A stretch of 13,723 bases of DNA from Lysobacterales bacterium (GTDB lineage: Bacteria; Pseudomonadota; Gammaproteobacteria; Xanthomonadales; Marinicellaceae), in contig JALSIL010000400.1 of assembly GCA_026990095.1 (NCBI GenBank), forward strand, positions 1-13,723, written 5' to 3'. Shown one piece after another: positions 6,663 to 13,474 of this stretch. The position numbers were made by a program, and so were the translations under genes. The notes under the pieces are model-generated. The model made no database searches, was not told where the DNA came from, and was given only the letters and a program-made list of their open reading frames with translations. Position 1 is the stretch's first letter. The number at the start of each line of letters is the position of its first letter.

Positions 6663-9600
6663 ATGAAAAAGAATAATATTAAAATTAAATCACTGGTCAG
6701 TATTGCTTTATTGGTATCTTTATCTATAGGGCAGGCTATACCCTTACTATTAAAACACGAACCTTTATACCTAAGTCAATCCGTACCACCGGCGTTGGCT
6801 ATTACCTTTGATGATTCGGGCAGTATGGCATGGGGTTGGATGCCATCGGGGCGTGCTTATCAACAAGTGAGCCTTACTTCGACTGACTATAATCGTATAT
6901 ATTATAATCCAGAAATAAATTATCTCCCACCAGTACGTTCTGATGGTTCTTCATTTCCTAACTCAAACTATAATTCTGCTCAGTTTGATGGTTTTTATTT
7001 AGGAGGGGATACAGATTCAGAACTTGGGCGTAGTTATGACTTAAGCGATGATTATAGTGTGACTTGGTGGAGCTATCCAAATTATAATAATGGTAATGCC
7101 AACATAAATCAACAACCAGGTGAAGGACCTGAATCTGGAGAAGCTTTTTACCGAACTTGGAATGGACCAGGTGCTCCGACTGAAAACGGTGATTCAGGAA
7201 CAGGAGCAGGTGAGTATACTTTGCACACCATGAATTCTGCCAGTGCCGCTGAAAGACAAAATTTTGCCAACTGGTATACGTATTATAACACACGTGGAAA
7301 ATTAGCCAAGTCCTCTGTTACTCATGCTTTTGTTAACTTTGGCCCTGATTTTAAAATAGATTGGCAACAATTAAACAACCTTTCGTATGAGCCATCAGGT
7401 GTAAATATGGACTTGTTTGCAGAGGTACACCGCGATGATTTTTATGATTGGCTGTATTCAATTCCAGCTGATGGTGGAACACCATTAAGATTGGCAACTC
7501 AAAGAGCGGGTGAATTATTTAGACAGGGCAGTGCAACAGATACTGATAGCCCATACTATGACGACAACTTTGGTTCTGAACTATCTTGCCAGCAAAATTT
7601 CCATATAGCCATTTCAGATGGTGGTTGGAATAGTGCATCAGGAACTGCGACAAATTCTGATAATGCACCCACGACTTTTCCTGTATTAGATCCTACAGGA
7701 GTAAATTTAGTCTATAATTACGACCCAACCAGTTTACCTTCTAGTATGTATGCTGGTAATCAAGGTAATACTTTAGCTGATAAAGCCTTTGATTATTGGA
7801 GGAGAGATTTAAGAGCTTCTCTAGAGAACAGAGTACCACAATATATTGAGGATTTTACGGATAGAAATGGTAATACAGTCGTAGTGCCTACAGGGCAACA
7901 ATGGTGGGAGCAGCCAGAGTTGTTTTGGAATCCTCTTAATGATCCAGCTTCTTGGCAACATATGGTAAATTTTAATATTGGATTAGGCGTATTTGGCGCA
8001 TTAAATCCAGCAACAAGTTTAGCGGGTATCAGAGATGGGACATTAACGTGGCCAGGAACTGGTGAAACAGGTGGTTTAATTGATGATGTATGGCACGCTT
8101 CTTTAAATAGTCGTGGAAAATTCTTTAGTGCACAAGATCCTACCGAGCTCGCAACTGCTTTAAATAAAGTTGTTTCAAATATCATTACACGTAAAGGTAG
8201 AGCCAGTGCGGGTTCAGTTTCGGGTAATGTAGTGGGTTTAGATTCTTTTGTGTATAAGACAGGATTTGATACATCTGATTGGTCTGGGCAGGTTACTGGT
8301 GCTATCTTAAATGCAGATGGGACATCAGGAGCTGTTCAGTGGGATGCGAGTTGTAAATTAACAGGTGGTTTATGCCCTTCAACAGGCTCTGTTGTAACAG
8401 CATCTCAAACAGCAAGTTCTCGTAAAATATTTACCACCGATGGTCATGCAAAATTTAATTTCACCAGTGGTACTTTGCCTTCGATTGCCGCTGGAAAATT
8501 ACTTGATACAGAGTTTGTTTTAGATTCCGCAGGCTCTATAAATTTAACTGATATTGTTAATTATTTAAGAGGGGATCAATCACAAGAAATTCAAAACGGT
8601 GGAACTCTTAGGGACAGACGTAGCCTTCTAGGTGATATTATACATTCGGCACCTTTATTAATCCGCGGACCTTCAGCTAACTACGATGATGAAGTATGGC
8701 CAGAATTATCACCCGAAAGAATAGCAGCAGATAGTGGTGAGGGCTATGCTGTTTTTCGAGATAATAATAAAAACAGAAACAGTATAGTATTGGTTGGAGC
8801 AAATGATGGCATGTTGCATGCTTTTGATTCTGGATTAAATAACCCTTCAAGTGGAGGTAATGAACTATGGGCATTTGTCCCATCATCCTCATTTGATCAC
8901 ATGGCAGAATTACTGGATCCCGCTTATCAGCATAAATCCTTTGTGGATGCCGCTCCATTTGTGCGAGATGCATTTGTCGGAAATAATTGGGGAACTTATG
9001 CTTTAGGTAATTTACGCCATGGAGGAAAGCTTTTTTATGCATTGGATTTAGGAAGTTCGCCTGAAAATGAGCCAAATTTTTTATGGGAATTTTCGGATGT
9101 TCAAGAACCCGACGATATGGGATATACCTATTCTGGTGGCATCATTGTTAGAGTCTACGACCCGACAAGTCATGCTTCAAAATGGGTTGCTATTTTACCA
9201 AATGGATACAACAGTAATAACCAGAAATCAGTAATGTATGCTGTAGATTTAGAAACGGGTGTTTTATTGCATAAATGGCTGGGTAGTGGTGGCTCAAGTT
9301 CAGAGCCAAATGGTATGGGTCCTCCAGTAGCTGCTGACTTTGTCGCTTATGATCCAAGTGATCCATCTACAACTTCTTATGCTGCAGACCAAGGAACTGA
9401 TTTTATTTATGCAGGGGATTTGCACGGAAATTTATACAAACTGAATGCTTTAGACGTTTTTTCCTCAGGTACTACTGTTGCCGAGATAATATTTGATGGC
9501 AGTAAGGATCAGCCAATAACAACACCACCTCGTGTTTTCACTCCAGGAGATACAACTGAGGATGTATTAGTCGTATTTGGAACGGGGAAATATATTGAAA

Positions 9601-10163
9601 CACCAGATAGGGATGTTAATACCACACCAACACAGTTTTTAATGGGCTTGCGTGATGCTAAAGATTCTTACCCTCAGTATTCTCTTTCAGATGTTAATAC
9701 TAGAATTGTTCCGCAAAACATAACTGAATCAACAACAGGGTTTAGGGAGGTAACTGACAATTTTGTGAGTTCTACTCAAAGTTGGATAACTCATTTGCCT
9801 AGCCAGGGTGAAAGAATGGTTAATGTATTGGGACGTGATAACAGAACAAAGACATTGTTGTCTTTGTCTATAATACCGACAGGCTTAGATCCATGTTTAC
9901 CAGGTGGTCAAAGTTGGGTGATGCTATTAGACGCTCGTTCAGGGGGTAGAAGAGCTGACCAACCATTTAGAAATGGTAACGCCGATGGTATTTTTGTGGC
10001 AGATTTAGTCTTAGGTGCAAATATTTTGACGACGCCAGGTGGAAATGCCACGACATTAAATCTTGATACAACAGACTCTGGAAGTGCTGGTGGTTCCATA
10101 AATATAGAATTACCGACAAAAGTATGGGGCAGAAAAAGTTGGCACCGTATAATATTGGACTAA
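6663..10163 (+). CDS. pilY1: Type IV pilus tip adhesin / assembly factor PilY1
   Basis: Large secreted tip protein of type IV pili (1166 residues, close to P. aeruginosa PilY1). In the Pseudomonas model it primes assembly with the minor pilins, counters retraction, and acts in adhesion and surface sensing. A lysine-rich signal peptide has a likely cleavage near IGQA, residue 25. The N-terminal half is von Willebrand A-like, with the MIDAS DxSxS at D50-S52-S54 (DDSGSM) and ISDGGWN near D319. Next come the PilY1 hallmarks DWSGQV (W540), YLRGD (R636-D638) and LLGDIIHSAP (about 656-665), then the C-terminal beta-propeller with GANDGMLHAF and YAGDLHGN. The protein ends in the family-type GRKSWHRI. 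The loop before YAGDLHGN (residues 892-913) is longer than the compact calcium loop described in P. aeruginosa. Only four cysteines were seen. Confidence 0.95.
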   Translation: MKKNNIKIKSLVSIALLVSLSIGQAIPLLLKHEPLYLSQSVPPALAITFDDSGSMAWGWMPSGRAYQQVSLTSTDYNRIYYNPEINYLPPVRSDGSSFPNSNYNSAQFDGFYLGGDTDSELGRSYDLSDDYSVTWWSYPNYNNGNANINQQPGEGPESGEAFYRTWNGPGAPTENGDSGTGAGEYTLHTMNSASAAERQNFANWYTYYNTRGKLAKSSVTHAFVNFGPDFKIDWQQLNNLSYEPSGVNMDLFAEVHRDDFYDWLYSIPADGGTPLRLATQRAGELFRQGSATDTDSPYYDDNFGSELSCQQNFHIAISDGGWNSASGTATNSDNAPTTFPVLDPTGVNLVYNYDPTSLPSSMYAGNQGNTLADKAFDYWRRDLRASLENRVPQYIEDFTDRNGNTVVVPTGQQWWEQPELFWNPLNDPASWQHMVNFNIGLGVFGALNPATSLAGIRDGTLTWPGTGETGGLIDDVWHASLNSRGKFFSAQDPTELATALNKVVSNIITRKGRASAGSVSGNVVGLDSFVYKTGFDTSDWSGQVTGAILNADGTSGAVQWDASCKLTGGLCPSTGSVVTASQTASSRKIFTTDGHAKFNFTSGTLPSIAAGKLLDTEFVLDSAGSINLTDIVNYLRGDQSQEIQNGGTLRDRRSLLGDIIHSAPLLIRGPSANYDDEVWPELSPERIAADSGEGYAVFRDNNKNRNSIVLVGANDGMLHAFDSGLNNPSSGGNELWAFVPSSSFDHMAELLDPAYQHKSFVDAAPFVRDAFVGNNWGTYALGNLRHGGKLFYALDLGSSPENEPNFLWEFSDVQEPDDMGYTYSGGIIVRVYDPTSHASKWVAILPNGYNSNNQKSVMYAVDLETGVLLHKWLGSGGSSSEPNGMGPPVAADFVAYDPSDPSTTSYAADQGTDFIYAGDLHGNLYKLNALDVFSSGTTVAEIIFDGSKDQPITTPPRVFTPGDTTEDVLVVFGTGKYIETPDRDVNTTPTQFLMGLRDAKDSYPQYSLSDVNTRIVPQNITESTTGFREVTDNFVSSTQSWITHLPSQGERMVNVLGRDNRTKTLLSLSIIPTGLDPCLPGGQSWVMLLDARSGGRRADQPFRNGNADGIFVADLVLGANILTTPGGNATTLNLDTTDSGSAGGSINIELPTKVWGRKSWHRIILD

Positions 10164-10177
10164 CTAGGAGAATTTAC

Positions 10178-10552
10178 ATGTTAAATAAAAGTATAGTATT
10201 TATTGGGTTATTAGTGTTATCAACACTGAGTTTTGCCGAAGACCTTGTTTCAAGACAATCAATTTTAGCCAAAGTAATAAATGTAGAAAAAAAGAAAAAT
10301 TCTCAGGGTGATAAAGACGTGTTTATCTCTTTGGAAATTAACAATGAAGTTAAGCGTTTTGCATTTAGCCCGTTTAGAGGTGAGAATGTATTTTATAAAG
10401 CCAATTTAACAACATTGCCAATTCAAAATATAAAAATTGGACAGATTTATAATGTTGAAATGGGAAAATTTTCAATACCAAATAAAACTAAATTGATAAA
10501 TAGGGTGTATTATATTGGAGAATCCCCATTCTCTTTTGGAGAACTTGAGTAG
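10178..10552 (+). CDS. Small secreted protein at the pilY2 position
   Basis: Not recognised from sequence; the PilY2-like label rests on position between pilY1 and pilE, as in P. aeruginosa. The ATG at 10178 has AGGAG seven bases upstream and gives 124 residues. It has a clear Sec signal peptide (basic start, hydrophobic IVFIGLLVLSTL, likely cleavage SFA|ED), so the mature protein of about 104 residues should be periplasmic or outside. The mature part lacks cysteines and membrane segments. Alternating hydrophobic strands (ILAKVINVEK, DVFISLEI, VKRFAFSP, IYNVEMGKF, NRVYYIGES) suggest a small beta-barrel or OB-like fold, which is an inference. It starts 14 bases after pilY1 and ends 2 bases before pilE, so it almost certainly belongs to the pilus operon. 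Confidence 0.8.
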   Translation: MLNKSIVFIGLLVLSTLSFAEDLVSRQSILAKVINVEKKKNSQGDKDVFISLEINNEVKRFAFSPFRGENVFYKANLTTLPIQNIKIGQIYNVEMGKFSIPNKTKLINRVYYIGESPFSFGELE

Positions 10553-10554
10553 CT

Positions 10555-10980
10555 ATGAAAAATAATTTTAAAGGTTTTACTTTAATTGAGTTATTGGTTG
10601 TTATTACTATAATTGGTGTGATTCTAGCTTATGCAATACCTTCCTATCAAAGACAAGTGATTCGTAGCAAAAGAGTAGAGGCTCACAATGTGCTAACTCA
10701 AATATCCGCAAGGCAAGAAAAAAATAACGCTGTTTTTTTACAATATGCATCAACTATAGATGCAGGAACTACACCTACAGCATCTGATTTAGGTTATGCA
10801 GGAATAGATTTTATGAGTTCGCCTGATTACCTATATACAATGGACAATACTGATGGTTATACCATTACTGCGACTGCACAAGGTTCAACACAAGTCAATG
10901 ATGATTTTGGTTCAGATGATTGTACTGTATTAACACTTAATTCTTTAGGTCAAAAAACACCATTATCTTGTTGGCAATAA
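10555..10980 (+). CDS. pilE: Type IV pilus minor pilin PilE
   Basis: Last gene of the tip operon: a minor pilin that links the tip complex to the pilus shaft in the Pseudomonas model. The short leader MKNNFKG precedes FTLIELLVVITIIGVILAYAIPSYQ, with Glu at mature position 5 and the helix-breaking proline. The C-terminal domain has YTITATAQGS and a probable disulfide between Cys in DDCTVLTLNSLGQK and the penultimate-region Cys in SCWQ; the CW ending is typical of PilE. At 141 residues it matches P. aeruginosa PilE in length. It could be mistaken for a major pilin, but the operon position and tail favour the minor one. It starts two bases after the preceding stop and is followed by the hairpin shared with smpB. 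Confidence 0.9.
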   Translation: MKNNFKGFTLIELLVVITIIGVILAYAIPSYQRQVIRSKRVEAHNVLTQISARQEKNNAVFLQYASTIDAGTTPTASDLGYAGIDFMSSPDYLYTMDNTDGYTITATAQGSTQVNDDFGSDDCTVLTLNSLGQKTPLSCWQ

Positions 10981-10988
10981 AAAAATGA

Positions 10989-11025
10989 TATTGAAAGAAA
11001 ACAGTTTATCTGTTTTCTTTCAATA
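10989..11025. terminator. Hairpin terminator shared by convergent pilE and smpB
   Basis: A perfect 16-base inverted repeat, TATTGAAAGAAAACAG (10989-11004) and its complement (11010-11025), encloses a 5-base loop TTTAT. On the minus strand it is followed within 3 bases by seven Ts (10985 down to 10979), a good intrinsic terminator for smpB. On the plus strand the following TAATCTTTGTTTATC is a weaker U-tract but may still serve pilE. The stem is AT-rich. Its right arm encodes the last codons of smpB, and the smpB stop codon falls in the loop. Confidence 0.8.
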
Positions 11026-11482
11026 ATCTTTGTTTATCTCTGCTCCAATCACGGTTTTTTTCGGTCATGCGTTTGTCATGAATATTTTTCCCTTTTGCTA
11101 GTGACAGTTTAAGTTTGATTTTTCCTGCTTTCCAGTAGAGTTTTCGAGGCACTAAGGTTAATCCTTTTCGTTCAATAGCACCAATTAACCGTGTAATTTC
11201 TTTTTTATGCATTAATAATTTGCGAGGACGCATTGGTTCTGTTTCGACATGAGTGGATGCACTTAATAAAGGAGTGATGTGGGTTCCTATCAAATAAGCT
11301 TCAGCATTTCTAATAAATACATAAGAATCATTAAACTGGACTTTTCCTTGTCTTAGGCTTTTGACTTCCCAACCTAATAATGATAAACCCGCTTCAAAAT
11401 CTTCTAGAAACGAATATTCATAACCTGCTTTCTTGTTGATTGCGATAACATTTGATGGTGTTTTTTTCTTTTTTTTACTCAT
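11006..11482 (-). CDS. smpB: SsrA-binding protein SmpB
   Basis: RNA-binding partner of tmRNA in trans-translation: it delivers tmRNA to stalled ribosomes, its C-terminal tail standing in for the missing mRNA in the A site. The start at 11482 (MSKKKKKTPSN) gives 158 residues, near the 160 of E. coli; an ATG at 11509 would add nine residues and lies next to the promoter. Recognisable segments are FEAGLSLLGWEVKSLRQGK, NDSYVFIRNAEAYLIGTHITP, the RKLL region, LYWKAGKIKLKLSLAKGK and HDKRMTEKNRDW, followed by the basic tail. The N-terminal lysines are encoded by A8-G-A7. Its stop lies in the loop of the terminator hairpin at 10989-11025. It diverges from ratA across 64 bases. The tmRNA gene is not in the window. 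Confidence 0.97.
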   Translation of the reverse strand: MSKKKKKTPSNVIAINKKAGYEYSFLEDFEAGLSLLGWEVKSLRQGKVQFNDSYVFIRNAEAYLIGTHITPLLSASTHVETEPMRPRKLLMHKKEITRLIGAIERKGLTLVPRKLYWKAGKIKLKLSLAKGKNIHDKRMTEKNRDWSRDKQRLLKENR

Positions 11483-11546
11483 GGGTGCAATTGTACTAAA
11501 ATTTACCATAAAAGTAGTATAATAAACTTTTTTTAAACAAATCTAT
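11483..11546. promoter_or_regulatory. Divergent smpB/ratA promoter region
   Basis: This 64-base gap between divergent genes must hold both promoters. On the plus strand TATAAT (11518-11523) is a perfect -10, with no convincing -35 at 16-18 bases, and would give a leader of under 20 bases for ratA. On the minus strand TATACT (11521 to 11516) overlaps it and could serve smpB. Neither gene has a clear Shine-Dalgarno sequence at the chosen start. The overlapping -10s mean only one RNA polymerase could bind at a time. Confidence 0.5.
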
Positions 11547-11987
11547 ATGCACCAAGTACACCGACAAGCCATTGTCAGACATAATGCCAAACAAATGTAT
11601 GATTTAGTCAACTTAGTTGAAGAATACCCTCAATTTTTAAATTGGTGTCATGACTCTCACGTAATTGAAAAAAATGAAAAATACATGGTGGCTGGAATGA
11701 CAGTAAGTTTGGTTGGTATAAAACAGAAATTTACTACAAAAAACGAATTTTTCCAAAATGAAAATGGTTTTAATATAGAATTAAGCCTAGTTAAAGGTCC
11801 GTTTGAAAAGCTTTCTGGAAACTGGGTTTTTACTCGCTTAACTTCAGATGCGAGTAAAATTGAATTGCACCTCAAGTTTAATTTTAAATCAGGTATACTT
11901 AATGGTGCATTTAAAAGAGCTTTTGGCACTATAGCCCAACAACTGGTTACTGATTTTGTTAGGAGAGCCAAGCATGTCTACAATTGA
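11547..11987 (+). CDS. ratA: RatA/PasT-type COQ10-like START-domain protein
   Basis: Member of the polyketide cyclase/START (COQ10) family, 146 residues in a single domain. It matches E. coli RatA (PasT/YfjG) throughout: MYDLVNLVEEYPQFLNWC near the N-terminus, a central FTTKNEF, LVKGPFEKLSGNWVFT, and the helix LVTDFVRRAKHVY at the C-terminus. The eukaryotic homologue Coq10 binds ubiquinone and supports respiration. In E. coli RatA was reported as a toxin that blocks 70S ribosome association, but its normal role is debated, so a ubiquinone chaperone role is an equally fair reading. It overlaps rnfH by 14 bases in a different frame, a conserved pairing. It is expressed divergently from smpB from a promoter with TATAAT about 24 bases before the ATG. 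Confidence 0.93.
   Translation: MHQVHRQAIVRHNAKQMYDLVNLVEEYPQFLNWCHDSHVIEKNEKYMVAGMTVSLVGIKQKFTTKNEFFQNENGFNIELSLVKGPFEKLSGNWVFTRLTSDASKIELHLKFNFKSGILNGAFKRAFGTIAQQLVTDFVRRAKHVYN
11961..11965 (+). promoter_or_regulatory. Ribosome binding site that sets the rnfH start
   Basis: AGGAG, eight bases before the ATG at 11974, lies inside the 3' end of ratA. It supports 11974 as the start over the in-frame TTG at 11956, which lies before the Shine-Dalgarno sequence and would add six residues not usual in the family. Confidence 0.75.
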
Positions 11988-12267
11988 AATAATTTATCCT
12001 ACCTTAAAAAAGCAGGAATCTTTTTTTATAGAATTTAACAACGGCATGACAATCAAAGAGGCAATTGAAATGTCTGGAATTTTACAACAATATAAAGAAA
12101 TTGATTTAAAAATTAATCACGTTGGGATTTTTAACCAAATAAAAAAACTCAATGAAGAAGTAAAGCCAGGCGATAGAGTGGAGATTTATCGTCCTCTCAT
12201 TGCCAACCCAAAAGAAGTTCGGAAAAGGCGAGCTGAAAAACAAAAAGAAGCAGGAATTATTAAATAA
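11974..12267 (+). CDS. rnfH: RnfH-family ubiquitin-like-fold protein
   Basis: Small cytoplasmic protein of the RnfH/PasI family, a beta-grasp fold of unclear function. It has 97 residues from the ATG at 11974; E. coli RnfH has 96. The signature is near the C-terminus, PGDRVEIYRPLIANPKEVRKRRAEK, followed by a charged tail. The N-terminal half has the expected beta strand (TIEIIYPT), then the helix starting MTIKEAIEMSG. The name comes from linkage to the Rnf electron-transport operon in some bacteria; the partner is usually ratA, as here. In E. coli it was proposed to be an antitoxin to PasT, a claim not settled. It is translationally coupled to ratA (14-base overlap) and converges on bamE with 16 bases between the stop codons. 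Confidence 0.94.
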   Translation: MSTIEIIYPTLKKQESFFIEFNNGMTIKEAIEMSGILQQYKEIDLKINHVGIFNQIKKLNEEVKPGDRVEIYRPLIANPKEVRKRRAEKQKEAGIIK

Positions 12268-12283
12268 ACCTCAATTATTTCAT

Positions 12284-12619
12284 TTATTCAGATATTGTTG
12301 TGCTGTTTTTTTCAGGAAAATAATTGCCTTCAGTTTTTATAAGTTTGTTGTCTTTAAAAAAGAGTGTTAGATGTTTGACGTTATCGATTTTTCCATCGAT
12401 TTTGAATGTATTGATATAGTCCCATCTGTTTTGATTAAAGGGGTCAGCAATCGCAGGTGTGCCTAGTATAATTGCAATCTGTCTTTTGCTCATGCCTGGT
12501 TTGATTTGGTCTACATCTGTTTGAACTAGAACATTACCTTGTTGTACTGGAACTTTATAGATACATGCCGTTGTAAAGAATGCAATAAACAAGCTTAATA
12601 GAATTGTGTTGAATTTCAT
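12284..12619 (-). CDS. bamE: Outer membrane assembly lipoprotein BamE (SmpA)
   Basis: Lipoprotein subunit of the BAM complex, which inserts beta-barrel proteins into the outer membrane. The start at 12619 gives a 111-residue precursor with a lipoprotein signal peptide ending in the lipobox TTAC (C19), to be cut by LspA. The mature start IYKVPVQQGN matches the BamE QGN signature that contacts BamD and phosphatidylglycerol. It continues with VDQIKPGMSKRQIAIILGTPAIADPFNQNRWDY-type conserved elements (the GMS/GTP/DPF landmarks) and the strand HLTLFFKDNKLI. Length and motifs are normal. It converges on rnfH with no visible hairpin between them and diverges from fur across 91 bases, an arrangement common in Gammaproteobacteria. 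Confidence 0.96.
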   Translation of the reverse strand: MKFNTILLSLFIAFFTTACIYKVPVQQGNVLVQTDVDQIKPGMSKRQIAIILGTPAIADPFNQNRWDYINTFKIDGKIDNVKHLTLFFKDNKLIKTEGNYFPEKNSTTISE

Positions 12620-12710
12620 AATAATAACTAAATTTTTAACTGCTCGAATGATACAATAATGCGCGTTAAATAGCTGTTAATTTCAGTCAAATAATTTAAA
12701 TGAGAAAAAA
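12620..12710. promoter_or_regulatory. Divergent bamE/fur promoter region
   Basis: The 91 AT-rich bases between divergent bamE and fur should contain both promoters. TACAAT at 12652-12657 is a possible -10 for fur, but no good -35 stands upstream. No 19-base Fur box close to the consensus was found by eye, so autoregulation by Fur is not shown. The fur ATG follows TGAGAAAAAA, a weak ribosome binding site. No hairpin was seen. Confidence 0.35.
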
Positions 12711-13112
12711 ATGAAAGGTCAAGACATTAAGGATGCGGGTTTAAAGGTTACTTTGCCTCGTTTACAAATATTGGAGTTTTTTGAAAAAAATCCAGGAAAA
12801 CACTTTTCAGCTGATGATTTGTTTACTCAGATTAGGAAATCAAATAATGAGATAGGACTCGCAACAATTTACCGTGTTTTAAATCAGTTTGAATCGGCGG
12901 GTTTGTTGGTAAAACATCAATTTGATAATGCTCTAGCAATCTATGAATTAGATACAGGTGAGCATCATGATCATATGGTGGATGTGGATTCTGGTGAAGT
13001 TAAAGAGTTTTATAACCAAGAACTTGAAGAGTTACAAGTCAAGTTAGTTCGTTCCTATGGATATGAACTAATTGATCATAATATGGTTCTATACGTTAAG
13101 AAAATTAAATAA
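12711..13112 (+). CDS. fur: Ferric uptake regulator Fur (cysteine-free)
   Basis: Iron-responsive dimeric transcription repressor with 133 residues, very close to P. aeruginosa Fur in layout. The N-terminal winged helix has LKVTLPRLQIL and the recognition segment IGLATIYRVLNQFESAGLL. The C-terminal metal-binding and dimerisation part has EHHDHMVDVDSGEV and ends in DHNMVLYVKK. Aligned by eye with P. aeruginosa Fur, the regulatory-site ligands H31, E79, H88 and E99 and the second-site ligands H85, D87, E106 and H123 are all present. The protein has no cysteine, so the structural Cys4 zinc site of E. coli Fur is absent; P. aeruginosa Fur keeps one Cys at the position that is D91 here. The stop overlaps the queD start by one base. 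Confidence 0.95.
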   Translation: MKGQDIKDAGLKVTLPRLQILEFFEKNPGKHFSADDLFTQIRKSNNEIGLATIYRVLNQFESAGLLVKHQFDNALAIYELDTGEHHDHMVDVDSGEVKEFYNQELEELQVKLVRSYGYELIDHNMVLYVKKIK

Positions 13113-13474
13113 TGGAAATTTATAAAGTATTTACAGTAGAGTCCGCACATTGGTTGCCCAATGTTCCTGATGGACACAAATGTGGTCGTTTACACGGTCA
13201 TTCAATTAAAATCATTATTTCTTTAGCTGATAAAATAGGTGAAAAAACAGGTTGGGTCACTGATTTTGCAGACATTAAATCGGTTTTCAAACCTATATAT
13301 GAGCAACTTGACCACAATTGTTTAAATCATGTTGAAGGATTGGAGAACCCCACTAGTGAGAATTTATGCATTTGGATTTGGCACCAATTACAACCATTAT
13401 TGCCAACTCTTTCTAAAGTGGAAGTTTGTGAAACCTGTAGCTCTGGCTGTGTTTATTATGGACCAATAGAATGA
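13112..13474 (+). CDS. queD: 6-carboxy-5,6,7,8-tetrahydropterin synthase QueD
   Basis: Zinc enzyme that converts dihydroneopterin triphosphate to 6-carboxytetrahydropterin in the preQ0/queuosine tRNA-modification pathway. It has 120 residues, the usual length. Zinc ligands are H13 (SAHWLP), H28 and H30 (LHGHS); the catalytic nucleophile is C24 in HKCGRLHGH; D67-H68 in EQLDHNC and E107 in CETCSSGC complete the site. GLENPTSENL and the GCVYYG tail match E. coli QueD closely. The ATG overlaps the fur stop as TAATG, and the stop overlaps the next start as ATGA, so the three genes are probably translated from one mRNA. The other queuosine genes (queC, queE, queF) are not in the window. The preceding fur is not a usual partner. 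Confidence 0.96.
   Translation: MEIYKVFTVESAHWLPNVPDGHKCGRLHGHSIKIIISLADKIGEKTGWVTDFADIKSVFKPIYEQLDHNCLNHVEGLENPTSENLCIWIWHQLQPLLPTLSKVEVCETCSSGCVYYGPIE

Noticed and set aside
8568..8576. RGD tripeptide in PilY1 as evidence of integrin binding or a host-associated life
   Set aside because: An RGD at this place occurs within the generally conserved PilY1 YLRGD segment, so it says nothing about a host here.
6958..9075. Three minus-strand frames of 111-132 codons inside pilY1
   Set aside because: They are antisense to pilY1, rich in Tyr, His and Cys as expected from reading it backwards, and lack starts with ribosome binding sites.
11547..12267. ratA-rnfH as a toxin-antitoxin system
   Set aside because: The pair is conserved core genome and the toxin claim is disputed; COQ10 homology and the neighbours favour a housekeeping role.
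12640..12664. Possible Fur box before fur
   Set aside because: The AATGAT...AATAAT resemblance is weak and not a palindrome; AT-rich DNA gives such matches by chance.
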